A DNA stretch of 64,000 bases from Dimorphilus gyrociliatus (taxonomy: Eukaryota > Annelida > Polychaeta > Dinophilidae). Shown piece after piece: positions 47,483-60,300 of this stretch; position 1 is the first letter of the stretch; each line of letters opens with the position of its first letter. The position numbers and the translations under genes are program-made. Under the pieces are notes generated by a model. It saw only the letters and a list, made by a program, of their open reading frames with translations. It was not told the origin of the DNA and did no database searches. The DNA lies in assembly GCA_904063045.1 (NCBI GenBank), contig CAJFCJ010000020.1, forward strand, positions 1,604,916 to 1,668,915. Direction: 5' to 3'.

Positions 47483-47671
47483 TTAAAAATTTTGTAATCA
47501 GAGTTTAAGCGTTATTACTCATGATTTAGGCCTACAATCATTCATCCGATACCTGGTCTATTGCGCGTTTGATTGTCACTATAATTTACGTGTTAGGAAA
47601 AATTCAGCAAGATTAAAGAGAGTTTATTTTGTTTTCTATATAAGCAAATGAGCACCAACATATTAATAGAA

Positions 47672-48520
47672 TCAAACGTCGATAGTTCCTTTGAGAACGA
47701 TGGCGGCTTTACCGGCGACGTCCAAGCGTCCATTGGGCTCAATGGCAAGCAATAAATCGCCTCCCCTGGGTGACGACTGTCTGGCTTTAAGTCGATCTGT
47801 TTTCAATTCTCTACTCCAATAGGATGCTAGTACAGTGTGAGCCGCTCCCGTTACTGGATCTTCTGGTATACCTTTCCAGGGAGCAAAGTAACGTGAAATA
47901 AAATCGTATGGATTGCCGGAAGAAAGTAGCGTTATAATTAAGCCGGAAACTTGGCCAGTTTGGTCGCTACCTTCAACTTTAACAGTGTCAACTTTCAAGT
48001 TGCGCAGGCGCTCGCTATCAATATTGTCAGCTAAACGAACCAACAGTTTACCCGTTTTACTAGAAAAATGTGTTGAATGAATTGTTTTTAAAAGATCAGG
48101 GGGTAGGGCTGCCTCTAATAATGTTTGATACTTTGAGGGGTCTTCTTCAACAGGGGGATTTAATGGTAAATTAATATGGAAGTATTCTCCATCGTATATA
48201 GCAGTTAAAGGGCCACTTCTTGTCTTAAAAGTAAGTTTTTTATTCTTATTACCGATGCCGTGTAGTAATGCAGCTGTTGTTGCTAATGTAGCGTGACCAC
48301 ACAAGTCAACTTCCATTTTGGGCGTAAACCAACGTAAATCAAACTGATCTTGTCCATCGAAATCGTTTCCGAAGACAAAGGCAGTTTCCGACAAGTTCAT
48401 CTCTTGGGCTATTTTCTGCATTAATTCTTCACTCAATTCTTCTCTTTCTACTAAGCAAACGGCTGCTGGATTGCCCCCAAAGGCTTTTTCAGTAAATGCG
48501 TCGACAATCATCAACTTCAT
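47672..48520 (-). CDS. PBLD: PhzF-family protein, PBLD-like
   Basis: Phenazine-biosynthesis-like domain protein, an isomerase-fold protein of uncertain substrate in animals. From MKLMIVDAF (48520) it is 282 aa, the family length; the frame is open 26 codons further upstream, but that stretch does not match the family. Conserved PhzF elements are FTEKAFGGNPAAVC, LSETAFV with the catalytic Glu, WFTPKMEVDLCGHATLA, and EDPVTGAAH in the second half, followed by ARQSSPRGGDL. Both pseudo-symmetric halves are present. No introns. It shares orientation with the neighbouring actin gene; no functional link is evident. Confidence 0.92.
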   Translation of the reverse strand: MKLMIVDAFTEKAFGGNPAAVCLVEREELSEELMQKIAQEMNLSETAFVFGNDFDGQDQFDLRWFTPKMEVDLCGHATLATTAALLHGIGNKNKKLTFKTRSGPLTAIYDGEYFHINLPLNPPVEEDPSKYQTLLEAALPPDLLKTIHSTHFSSKTGKLLVRLADNIDSERLRNLKVDTVKVEGSDQTGQVSGLIITLLSSGNPYDFISRYFAPWKGIPEDPVTGAAHTVLASYWSRELKTDRLKARQSSPRGGDLLLAIEPNGRLDVAGKAAIVLKGTIDV

Positions 48521-50704
48521 GGTAGATTTTAGAAAGGAAAGAGGAAAAGAAGGCGGATCAGATTGCGCCACCAATAGGTGTCGTTGGACTAGCTGCAATG
48601 CAGAAGTGTACCAATTCTACACTAAGACAATGAATGTACTAAAACTAGACATCTTCGTACGAAAACAAATTTCGTCGGCTCAGATAGAATTTCAGTTCAA
48701 TAGCAAAAAAATGTTTCAATCAGTTAGGTTTGAAAATGAGAATATTGACATGCAGAGAAAGAGAGCGAGAGAGAGAGAGAGAGAAAGAGAGAAAGTGTGT
48801 AGAGAGTTGAAAAAAAATGAACATCTGTTATTATCACAACGTTTAGTTTTAATAATTTTTTTTTTAGTTTCTCTTGTAACAAAAAGAGAAAATTAGGTTA
48901 ATAGAGATAGAGATTTTACACAAGTATTTGTATAGTTGTTGACAAAAATTATATTTATAGCATTGCAGTATATATATATAAATCATACATATACTGTATT
49001 GACGTTTATAAATTTTATATATAAAATATAATACAAGAGAATATAGTTGAAAAGGATAATGGCATATCTTAAGAATTACGAAATTTATCGATATACATGT
49101 ATATTGTTTGATCGATTTTCATATTTTATAATTTTTTATTCCATATGTGATGATGCGTTCTATAATTACTAAACAATATTTACATAGGTATTTTATAAGG
49201 CTTTCTTTTGCAGTTGGAGATCGAATTTCTTATTCAAGGCGACTATTTAACCACTTGTAATATATATTGAGGATAATACGGTATACTCTACTGCAATGTG
49301 TATTTTATACAATTTCCACACTGTACCCAAAATTTCTGATGCAAATGATGAAAGTTATTTTTATTTGTATGAGATTTTTGCACCTAAAATTATAAACTGC
49401 AGTAGAGAAAATGTTTTATACTCAAGAATACAATAGGCAGAAATGATTGCAGAAAAGTATCAAATTGTTTCAATCTAATTGAGGTTTTAGAAGCCTAATT
49501 GAACTCGTCTGTGTGCGTTTATTAATTTTCATTTTTAATATATAGTCAGAATTATTTTCGAAAATTCGCCTGTTTTTAGTCATTGAAATATTCAATTATA
49601 CACTTATATATGCTTCAAACGTTACACCTTTTTTTTTTAATTTATTCAACTGCAGCAGAGCATCAACGTACAACCTTTTAGAAAGTTGCTTCATACATAT
49701 TAAATAAGTTATTCTTTACTTGTTATTAAGGGCAAGCGAGAGGAATAAAATACACATTAATCATAAAAGATCGACATAATTGCTGGCTATGGCAAGAATT
49801 TTATTTGTCTGGAGATAAGTGCAATTCTTATCTGTATCGTTAAACTAACAAAGTTAATCTAACCCAGAAATTCTATAACTAATAAGGAATTTTAGTTACA
49901 TAATTAGGGTCAAGAATACCCGTAAACCGTCTGACCCTTGAAAAAGATCAGTATATTATTATTTTAACAATTTAAAAATTTATTTTTGTAGTATTTTGTA
50001 ATAGCACAAAAAGTATCATTTTATCATTAAAAGACTGAATCGAAATTAACATGCAAGTTTTTTTTTGTAGTAATAAATGTAGGACGACACAGATACTGTA
50101 GATTTAGATTTAAAAAAAAAATCATTACGAGGACGAAACGGATTAGTCTGGAAGAGAATTCGTCCGCGTCTTACTAAGAGCTGCTTTATAATTTTCTTAC
50201 ATATACACATATATAAAAAAATAGAGGCTAATGAATAAGGTCGAGAAAAACAAGTTTTAAAAGTCGCTTCATTTTTGCATATCGCAAAGAAATCACAAAA
50301 GAATGAGTGTGGACAAACATACGTCGTGACGCGCGCGCATACAAACACAACATTCAAAAATCTCGAAAAGTTTTTTTTCTTTTATACGATTTAACGAAAT
50401 TATAAAAAAAAAATATTTAGAAGAAACAAAACGGAAACTGAAGAAAACTCCTTACATAATTTATTGTTGCTGCTGCTGCTCACAACCTGCAGTTTTATAG
50501 TGAGGAGAGAGGGGAGAGAAGAACGGGAAATTTTAAATATTTTTCAGAGGAAAAGATAAGATTTCGAATTCACTACTATACTCCAGCCGTAAGCAGTTAA
50601 AAGAGAATGAGGCACCAGTTCTTAGGGCGCCACACACCAAATCAATCGGTGTTTGGCAGATCTTCACGTCTCTGACTAGAACTTGAATAATGCAGGCTTC
50701 GCAG
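48521..50704. other. Gene-free region
   Basis: About 2.2 kb between PBLD and the last calcineurin exon, both minus strand. Contains a GA-rich microsatellite (about 48761-48797), TA tracts, a short TGC repeat near 50464 and probably the calcineurin 3' UTR. No supported gene. Confidence 0.55.
48761..48797. repeat. GA-rich microsatellite
   Basis: Interrupted GA repeat about 37 bp long, about 240 bp upstream of the PBLD start codon. Confidence 0.85.
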
Positions 50705-53700
50705 TTATTTTCGAGCCGGACTGTGGTTAAGGGAAAGAAGGAAATTAAATTAAGCGCTTTAAAGTACAATTTCCACTGCTTACTTACCTTTTAGTTCCAG
50801 CTTTACTACTGCTATTAGACGAATCTTCACGTCTCGGCGGCATGCGTTCGTTCATCTTATCCAAAAACTTGGCTTCCTCAAAACCGGATATCTTATGATT
50901 CGGCGAAAAACCGGATAAGGCCGACTTTAGAGTGTCTTTACCACCCGACAACGCACCAATCGGTAGTAAACCGTTGGGCGTCAGACCTTTCAACTGTAAT
51001 ACGCTTTCGCTCTCCTCGCGTAAAACCTGGAATACTCTAGCCATCTTCCCGATTGCCCTAATCTTGTTACGGATGATCTCCTTACGGGCGACAACTTGAG
51101 AATCTGTAATGTCAACTCAGCTGTCCTTTTAAACAGAATATTCAAAAGCGCGCAGCGTTCAGGTTGGTTCGAAATAACCCCAAATGGTCATGCCAATTTT
51201 AATATATAAAATTAGAAAAATAGCTAGGGCATACTAGATGCATATCGATTTAAATTGTCACCAGAAAGACAATTTATATAGCTTGTGCGATAATGATAGG
51301 GGGGAAGGTAATGATTAAAAAAAAAGCTCCACGCTATAAATTTATCAACTATAAACGTAAAAAAAAAAAATGAATGCGAAATGGTCAAAAAAAAACTTAA
51401 TTAAAAAAAAACAAACAGAAAAGCTGCACGATTAGGCAGCGATCGGCAGTAGCAGCAAATTACGCGACATATGACAAGGTATGAATCGCTCATAGCTCTA
51501 GTCAAATTTTTGGTCAAGTATTTTAAGGAAAGTGGAAGATAGCGATAGGTTAACGACAATATATGCATGCAACTTACCATTCTTGGCTCCTGTAAAAAGC
51601 CAACCAATCATGCAGAATAGTCAGAATACGAGACGATATATTTGTGCTGTACGTACATCGACCGCAACTGCTACTGCCACCATGCTTAAGCTTATTAGCT
51701 TTTTTTCTTTAAGTAATTCTTGCACTCTTAAATTCTACATCTACCTGTTGGATCTTCTAACTCAATACTGCTGACACGTGCAGCGCCTTTACTGCCCTTG
51801 CTAAATCGCTCTAACGAACGTTGTATATAAATTATTTCATGAAAAATCTTAGTTCTCATTATTTCTTCTCGTATATAATCTATGTCTATGTTTAAGTTTT
51901 TTTCACTCAGACATCGATAAAAATGTGTTAACAAACACGCACAACGCCGCATTTTCGCATACACGCGTCTAACATTATACGCACCATCGAAATCCTGATC
52001 TTCAATCAGCTCGTCGTCAGAACAAATATTCAAAACATTTACCAACATTTCGGTGACCTTCTCCCCCACAAAAGGTAAGGACCACGTGAAAACGTCCATG
52101 AAATTTGGTAACCAATAAGGATGAGGCGAACAATTGAACTGGCGGATGTTCATCACATTGTTCTCATATTTTAGAATCGCAGCTGTGTACAAATGAATGT
52201 TTAGAAGTTATCATAGTACTAATAAAAATTATTGTATAAAAGTGTAAATGTGCATGAACTATTTAAATTATAAAAATAAAATCACACCTTTATTGTTGTA
52301 TACATCCAAATAATTGGGAGCCGAGAATATGGTAATGAGCGAAGGGAAACCGGTTGTCTGACTCTTGCGGTACATCCTATAGCCCGCATCCTGGGCTTCA
52401 TGCGCCCTTATTATTGACAATAAATTATTTTCCTGCAGAAAGTGACAACAAGCTGCATAGCTATAGAAGTACGAGCAACCGCGCACACTGTTATGTGAGA
52501 AGTGTTCGGCCGACTTTTCGTTTCCGAAATCTTCCAATGGATCAGACCAGAGCAAGTCGCACATTGGGCCATAAGCTGGCGGCTCTTTAAACCTATCCAA
52601 TTTTCTTATATCGTCCAATTTATTAATTTCGGGCGATAAGCCGCCATGTACGCATAAAAATTGCTGATTCATTAGAGCGGCCAATGGCAAACAGTCAAAT
52701 GCCTCCATGCAAGCGTCGTATACGCGTTCAGTATACTTGATTTTGCATTCTTGCTTGAAAGTGAAGTATTCGGTTAGATGCCGACATTCATGATTGCCTC
52801 TAAGCATGAACAACGTGTTCGGATGGATGATCTTTAATGTCCATAAATATAGAACGCACTGTTTGGGTGAAATGTCGACTCAGCAAACTATTATCATCGA
52901 TCGATCGATGCGCAAGACGCCATTGTCACCTACTTACCTCTATACTAAAATAACCTCGGTCTACATAATCTCCTAGAAACAGGTACCTAGTGCTTTGTGG
53001 TGGACCGCCTACTTCAAATAGTTTCATCAAATCGTAGAACTGCCCGTGAATATCGCCACAAACTGCAAAGAATAGGTTAATTTGCAGCTGTAAAAAAAAA
53101 AAAATATAAACAATTCTGCCCCTACCCGTAACCGGTGCATCGATGTCTATCATCGTCTTCTCATTGCGTAACAGCGAGGCGCCCTCGTTAATAATTCGAA
53201 GAGCAACGTCTTCGGTCACTCGTCCTTCCAGAACGAAATGGTGTTTGAGCACATCGGGTTTCGGTTTGTTCGTTCGACTATCATAAACTTCGTTCATAGT
53301 AAGTCGGTAAGTTGGTGGGAACGGAACGCCTGTTGACGAAAATAAAAAATTCTATAGATCTTTATAGATCTTTGCGATCCTAATGATCGTACAGTAGACA
53401 AAGGCGGCAATCGATACGTTTAGCTGCTTCACGCTGTTAAAAGTCTCTCTTCTCTATCACCTGCACTAAACTATCGTAAAAACTGACAGCTGCTCAACAA
53501 TTCGAGCCGAAATGATTAATACCCGCTTTCTTTTACCCTATCGTTTAATAAATTTTCATCTAAATAGCAATTTTTCGATGCTTCAAAATTATTTTACAGC
53601 AATCCATAGATCTAACATATTTATGCATGATAGTTAATAATTTGACTGCACATAATTTGAGTATAAACCCAAGGAGGTGAATATTACACTGCAAAAAAAG

Positions 53701-53757
53701 GAACTCACTTTTCACGATTCGTTCGTGGGTAGGGAGCTTGCTTTCGGTAGATGCCAT
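50705..53757 (-). CDS. PPP3CA: Calcineurin A (PP2B catalytic subunit)
   Basis: Ca2+/calmodulin-dependent Ser/Thr phosphatase. Minus-strand exons: 53757..53709, 53329..53126, 53062..52938, 52858..52288, 52182..51745, 51589..51578 (12 nt), 51103..50788, 50720..50705; 576 aa. Catalytic motifs are [27 protein letters not shown] and APNYLD; the calcineurin-B helix follows ([22 protein letters not shown]). Next come NICSDDEL, an insertion of about 80 residues not found in vertebrates, the calmodulin-binding [20 protein letters not shown] with [14 protein letters not shown], and the autoinhibitory ITSFEEAK-like [20 protein letters not shown]. The final exon adds five codons and TAA. Compared with 521 aa in vertebrates the excess is the linker. 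Divergent promoter shared with WDFY3. Confidence 0.93.
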
Positions 53758-54332
53758 TTTTAAGGCAGCCCTACGATTCTGTTCAATATATCCTAGAAAA
53801 GTTCTCTTATCCGATTCATCCGACTTATTCTATGTCTGATAAACTCAAATGTCAATGCAACAACTTCCAAATATAAAATGGCGTACGAAAACTCATTTGC
53901 ATAAATCATGAGCATAGTGCGCATGCGTTGCAATAGTTCTTGCCAACGCCCTGGATACGAGCATGTTTGCAACTAAAATTAATATTAGAATATTAGCTTG
54001 TCGCAGTTGAAGATTTATAAAGGTAATTTTACAGGAAAAATATGTTAAAAAAATTATATTGAATAGCTCATGAGCGCCATCTATTGGTTTCATTAACGGA
54101 AATGAAATGATGCAAATTGCAAAATGGCGCCGACTATGGAAAACACAATTATTGAATCGGCGATTTATTCTATATATGTTTTTTACAACACTTATCCAAT
54201 TGTCAATACTTCTACAAGATTGATCTAATAAATATTCGATATCTTTCATTACATCTATAACTCTTAAGTAAGACTTTACATTTTTTTTCATGCATCTTTC
54301 ATAATAATAGATCCAATTACGATAATTTAGAG
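53758..54332. promoter_or_regulatory. Bidirectional promoter region, calcineurin A / WDFY3
   Basis: 575 bp between divergent start codons. It contains two AAAATGGCG YY1-like motifs (53875-53883, 54121-54129) and an NRF1-like TGCGCATGCGTT (53918-53929). The WDFY3 ATG is preceded two bases upstream by an acceptor-like AATTTAG, so a non-coding or short coding first exon may exist. Confidence 0.5.
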
Positions 54333-57300
54333 ATGAGCAACCAGTTGGGAGTATCTCATTTGTGCAAACTTTTTGCTGATTACTGCAGACCGTCTGTTGA
54401 CAGCACCCAAGGTGTTCCAAGTCAACAGATCCTAGAAGATAAACTGTATAAAATGCTTCCGTTATTTTGCCAAACGTTTCGAGACAGCCCACCTAATGAA
54501 GTAATGAAAGAATTCAAGGATGCGCATAACTTTTGCAATCATGTCTCCAGATTGATGGTAAATCAAATTCGGCATAGAGCGGCTAAGTACAGTACGGTTG
54601 ATGCAAGTATTAAAATAGCTAACTGGTTAGAAGATGAAAGAGACCCTAGAAGCGGGGCTCTTCTTTTACGAACCCTCTTAATTCTTGCAAGAGTCGATCC
54701 AAGCTTAATCGATTGTATGTCTGCTGCTATGCTACCCTCAACTTTAGTTAAGAGCCTCTATTTGTTCTTCGATTTGCCTGTTGCCCGTGAAAATGAAGAG
54801 AAGAGAAGAGGCATGTTAAGCGTTTTCTCACAATTACTGTGCCAACTAGCAACTCAACCATCTTGTGCTGAAGAACTTGCAAAAAAGGACGATATGATTC
54901 TTCTTTTCAATACAGCAACATCTTGGTGGGAGGATTCAAAAAATAGCATGTGGCGAGTAGCTGCCAGCCAGGTCATGGCTACGTTATCTAGACATGCACT
55001 AACTTTAAATGTCATAAATCATGTACAAAAGAAAAGTTGCATCAAAGTTGCTCTAAAAAATATTCAAACAAATCAACGTAAATCGAGACCATTAAATCTT
55101 GTTGAGATGCTTATAACTATACTTGGTTTCGTTAAAGATTCAGCAAGACTGAGTCCTTTGCTGCTGGAAGATTTACGAGCTTGCCATGGATACAATGTAA
55201 TTGTTGATCTTATCCTAGCCTGTGATGCTAGAAGATCAGCTGACGAAATGGAGGAAAGCGGTCAGGCTGTCAGAACCTTAGTAATGCTTCTGGCTTCATT
55301 AGCAACATGTGGATCGGTACCACTAAGGCCAGCTCAACCGGAAACCCTATTTCAAATTCCCAACTTTGTGATGCCTCAACCATCAGGAAAGGGCCTAACA
55401 GTAAGTAACGCAGCCTCAGTTGCAGCCTTACAAACTGCGTGGGGTCGAACTACAAGTGAAAGAGTTTGCTGCTGCGTTTTAGATGCTCTTTTGACACTTT
55501 GTAGACAAGAGCATGCCAATTATTTTGTACTTGAACCACACGGAGCTCTTATTTCCCAACTAGTCGAACAAATGGCATCCAGGCCCCCGTCCTCTCAAGT
55601 GCTCCTCTTTGAACTGTTGGACTTTGTTGTCCAAGAGCTACGACATGTCCCCTCCAAAGAAATAGTCGCTCTAGGAATAGTAATTAAATCAAACGTTGAT
55701 TTTCGCACATCATTAAAAGCAATAGAGTGGCTAAGGTCCTTGTTGTCTCACGAAAATTCACCCTGTGTTGCTACCTACTCTGATACCCTAAGAGAGCTAG
55801 GTATCTTGGAGATTGCTGTAAGCATACTGAAAAACCATACAAGTAAAATTTTAGAGACTATTAAGATTGACGAAGGTGAGGAAGCAATTGCGGCGGCGTG
55901 TTGGGAGTTTGTAAAGGATCTTGTAATTGGGAAAAACAACTCAAATGCTTCCGTATTTAGAGAATGTGGCGGTACAAAATTATTAGCTGACCTACTGAGT
56001 ATTGACGATCGACGTAAGGATGCTTTAAATGTCTTAAAAGTCATTCTTCAAACTAACCCAACGGAGGAAGATATGAATGTATTAATGACATGTCTTCAAA
56101 CCGCTCCTGTAACATCTTTAAAAATTCGTACTGATGTATTAAGATGTGTTTTTGAACTGCTGAAAGAGAAGCATCGAGTCAGAACGGTATTTAGAAAAGT
56201 AAATGGCTTCGTATATGTCACATCCGTTTTAGTAGCCCTTGAAGGATGCCTCAGTGAACCCACTCGATTCCAAAATTTACAAGACGACGATCTAACAGAT
56301 TTATTTTACGCCGTCTTTTGCACCATTACCTTGGCTATGCGCTACGAACCTGCCAACGCTCGCTTCTTCGCTACAGAAGTTAGATATGCTAGTCTAACGG
56401 AAGCAATTCGATTATTGGGCTGTTTCTCATCCGAAGTCGATACACAACCGATTAAGCTCTCAGATTCACATAATATTAAAGACACTCAAATATTTACAAA
56501 TTTATTTAAAAGCTTAGACCACACCAGTGTTGCCGAAAACTTACCATCAAGAATCATTTGGGCAACACATCTATTACGTTACTTATATGATGTAGCTTTC
56601 GATGTTTTCGAAAAATCTTCGACTGATGAAAGAATTGTTCATGCTGGGGCTATTGTATCAATGCTACATTTGGTTCCAGCAATTGATAATGTTGCTTTAC
56701 AGTTTACGGCTTGTGAATTAATAAGAACCAGTGTGAATTCTGATAGAAATCAGCAGATAATGTGTGAGGCTGGTCTTAGTCATGAGTTGTTGACTCATTG
56801 TGCTAGTGCACTGGAAGACGAACAGCATCCTCTACATTTGCCATTACAATCCATCTTTGAAAGATTAAGTGCCCATGCTTTATCTCCCAGAGATTTGAGA
56901 CTATTTCTCAGATTAGGTTCACCACTTTGTTGTTCACCAGATATCGATGTAGATTTAGATGCAAAAACTGTACCTATAACTAGAGTAAAGTGCCTAGTAT
57001 CGATGACTACACCGAGAGGTTCAACGCACATTACCCCATCGTTTGTCGAGTTTGATATGCGTTCGGAGGGATTTGCTTGCTTATATATACCCAGTCTAGC
57101 TCCTCAAGGTCCATTGGCTCAATCTGTTGTCAATTCCGAGGTTCGAGTTCTTGGAGGTATGGGAACAGGAGAAAGAACCTTCCCACCAACATCTGGTTTA
57201 ACTTTTTCATCTTGGTTTTGTGTCGATAAATTTTCTGACGACAGTTCCCATCCGGTTAGACTATTAACCATTACCAGGCAAACACAAGTAGGGCAACAAA

Positions 57301-60300
57301 TGACTGATGAAGAGTGTTTGAAAATCTTGCTTCAAAAAATACGATGTCAATCCCGCTTAGAACTATTTATTAGAACGACATCATCTCAGGACGGAGCTCA
57401 TATAGAGTTGCCAGATTTTAGTGGTCAATGGTGTCACATAGGTATTGTTCTTCACCGATCAAGTATGCTTAAAAATTCCAATGTTGTTGTCTATATTGAC
57501 GGCGTTCAGGTAGCCTCAAGGAAACTTCATTATATATCCCCAACTGCTCCACAATCCTGCTCTATACATGCCTATATTGGCACATCTGTTTGTGACCGTA
57601 GGGCTGCTAAACTAGTTTGGAGGCAAGGCCCCTGTCATATAGTGGATGATGCTTTATCGTCAGCTGCTATTCAGAATATATATGATCTTGGAGCTAACTA
57701 TGTTGGTAGTTTACAAGCCGGAAGCGGTGTAGTTGTTGAAGATAAAGTATCTTTAGGTATACATGCTCATGCTATGTCGTTGATGACTTTGGCAAAAATC
57801 AGAAAAGTATACAACAGATTGGATGCAAAATTTATTGCAAAGCTTTTGGATACATCACTAAATGACAACACAACCCCTATTCGTATACTACACAATTCCG
57901 CTGGTCATTTATCGGGTTCAGCCAGAAGTCTTGGTTCAGTCTTGGTTGGCTACGTAGGTGTCAGAACTTTTGTTCCGAAGCCAGTAGCTAGAACTTTGTT
58001 ATCTGTTGGAGGAGCCGGTTTGCTCTTGGGTTTCGTTGCGCAAGCAACTGACGTCGAAGGCTTATATGCGTCAGTGAAGGCATTAGCGAATGTCCTGCGT
58101 CACGTGCCAGCTGCCAAATATCACATGGAGAGAGTTAATGGTTTTCAAATACTAGCTATGCTTCTCTCTTCAAAGCACGAATTACTTAATGGTCATATTC
58201 TTCATTTAGCTCTTGGCTTGGTCCAATGTTCCAGAGCCGCTTTTGAACATCTCCTCTGCGATTTAGATATATGGAGAAGAGCACCCACCGATTTGCAACG
58301 TCCTCTTTTTGATCGCCTGCGTGAATTAATTGCCGAGTCCATTGAACATAAATCTAATGAAAAGCTATTAAACGATCTAGTCATAAAAGTACTTCATCGC
58401 CTCCGTTACGACCGTCTTCTGCCAAAAAGCACTAGTCTTTCTATGGCTGACCTACTGAAGTTGTTGCTGCTACTTCACCCAACATCTACAAGGAGTGTTG
58501 GACAGTTCATAGTCACTACTTTACCTGCACCACTTACAGGCGATCCAAAAATTAATGAAGAGGATTTGCAAAAAGAGCCTTCAACTGACGACAACGAATT
58601 TATGCACAACATTAGAGTAAGACAGCTATTGCTACAAATTCTTCTTGATCTCCTACAATCGAAAAATAGGAGTGCAATGCGAGATAACGTGCAACGGAAT
58701 TTAGGATTCGACTGGATTCATTTACTCCTAGCTCCTCATTTGTACGAAGGAACGGTTATTTCTGGTGTCAGGATATTAATGTCACTGATCAACCAACCAA
58801 ATATATTCCTAAAATACAAAGAAGGTGGCCAAACCGGTGGATGGCTTGATGAATTAGGATCCCAAGTGCCAAAAAGAGAAGGCACGGAAGATTGGCTTCA
58901 ATTGCAGCAGCTATTGCCCCATCATTCTAACATTCCACAGTTATATTTTTTTATTTCATCATTAATGCTGGGTGATCCACCAAAATTCGACATGCCAACT
59001 AAACCTCTAGAGTTGGATACCATCTATAGCTACAGTCTCGGAATTCCCGTTGGCGCTGCCCTTCCTAAAAATGCGCCTGTAAGGGGAGAAGCTTGCATTG
59101 TTTTACTAGTCGTTCTACGAACTCAATTAAGTGTTGAAAACGTAGAAGAAGATAAAGCCAGTTTAGACATTCCGATAACGATAATGCAATTGCTCATTTT
59201 CTTGTATCATAATCACCCTGGAATAGCTAAACTTTTTATGTCCTGCCCGGGTACACTTAGTGCTTTGGCCTCCACTCTATTTCCTCTTAGACATGATGAT
59301 GAAGAACCTGCCCGAAGGCAATATCCTCAGAGCCCAGAAAGAGCAGCAACGCCAGGCTTTACGGTATTATGCTCTCATCCTGCCCGGAAATTTGTCACAG
59401 ACCTTTTGAGAACATTGATTATGGACAGTTTATCCTTGCCTCATAAAGGGCCGTCTGTATTTGACGTTTTAATCGATAGTGCCGTTCCCGACTATGCTAG
59501 TAAGAGCCAGAAATGTGAATTTTTAACAGAATTAGTTCGTTCAGTCAGTGAGCATTTAGCCAATATTAATGTCCTGGGAGATCAGTCACCGATACCGATA
59601 GCACCCGGTGGAAGCTATAGTCACCTTTGCTCGAATGTTTTCCATATTGCAGCAAGGAGTGTGGACGTTTTATGGCGAGAAGTATACATTCGACAGCCTT
59701 CAGAAATATTCGACTTTGTTTCGGCAATTGTTTGCCAGTGTAAAAGGATTTCTTCGGGTATGTCTTTAGATGGAATATATAAAAGTCTAAATAGATGTGT
59801 TCTATACGAGCTATCGAGAAGTGTAGAAAGCGAGGAGTCGAGAGAAAGAATGACTGAAAGTTTACATAGAGTTCTAGTAAACAAATCGATGCTCTTGGGA
59901 CCTGTTAATTGCGATTTTGAATCTATTTTATGCTTTTTCTATTGCGTATTGGAATTAATAATTCATCCAGACGTAGGAGTTATGGCAGGACCAGAGAGTC
60001 GATCAAAATTTTTCATACCAAAGACAACTGATAACAACGCTGACGATCGTACGATTAAGGAACTTGTTGAGTCAGCTAGGAAAGTATGGTCCGAATTATA
60101 CGCATCTAAACATCAAGTAATAGAAGAACAACATAAATTTGTTCTTTCACATAATCCAATTGAAGCATATAATGCCATAAAAGACAATGCTATCAAAAGC
60201 TGGAAATCTTACTTGGAAAAAGAACAAAAGGGAGCCTTCAGTTCTTACGAGAAACATCAAATTACTAGCAAATTTCAAATGGTACAAAAAATGGGGTCAG

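Noticed and set aside
48521-48598. Upstream in-frame extension of PBLD
   Set aside because: The conserved family start is MKLMIVDAF at 48520; the extra 26 residues have no counterpart.
54124-54186. Upstream ATG (MAPTMEN...) as WDFY3 first exon
   Set aside because: No suitable donor follows and it does not resemble the WDFY3 N-terminus; the ATG is part of a YY1-like motif.
53893-54492. 199-codon minus-strand ORF across the calcineurin/WDFY3 promoter
   Set aside because: It overlaps the well-supported WDFY3 coding start and the promoter, and has no recognisable domain; likely a chance open frame.
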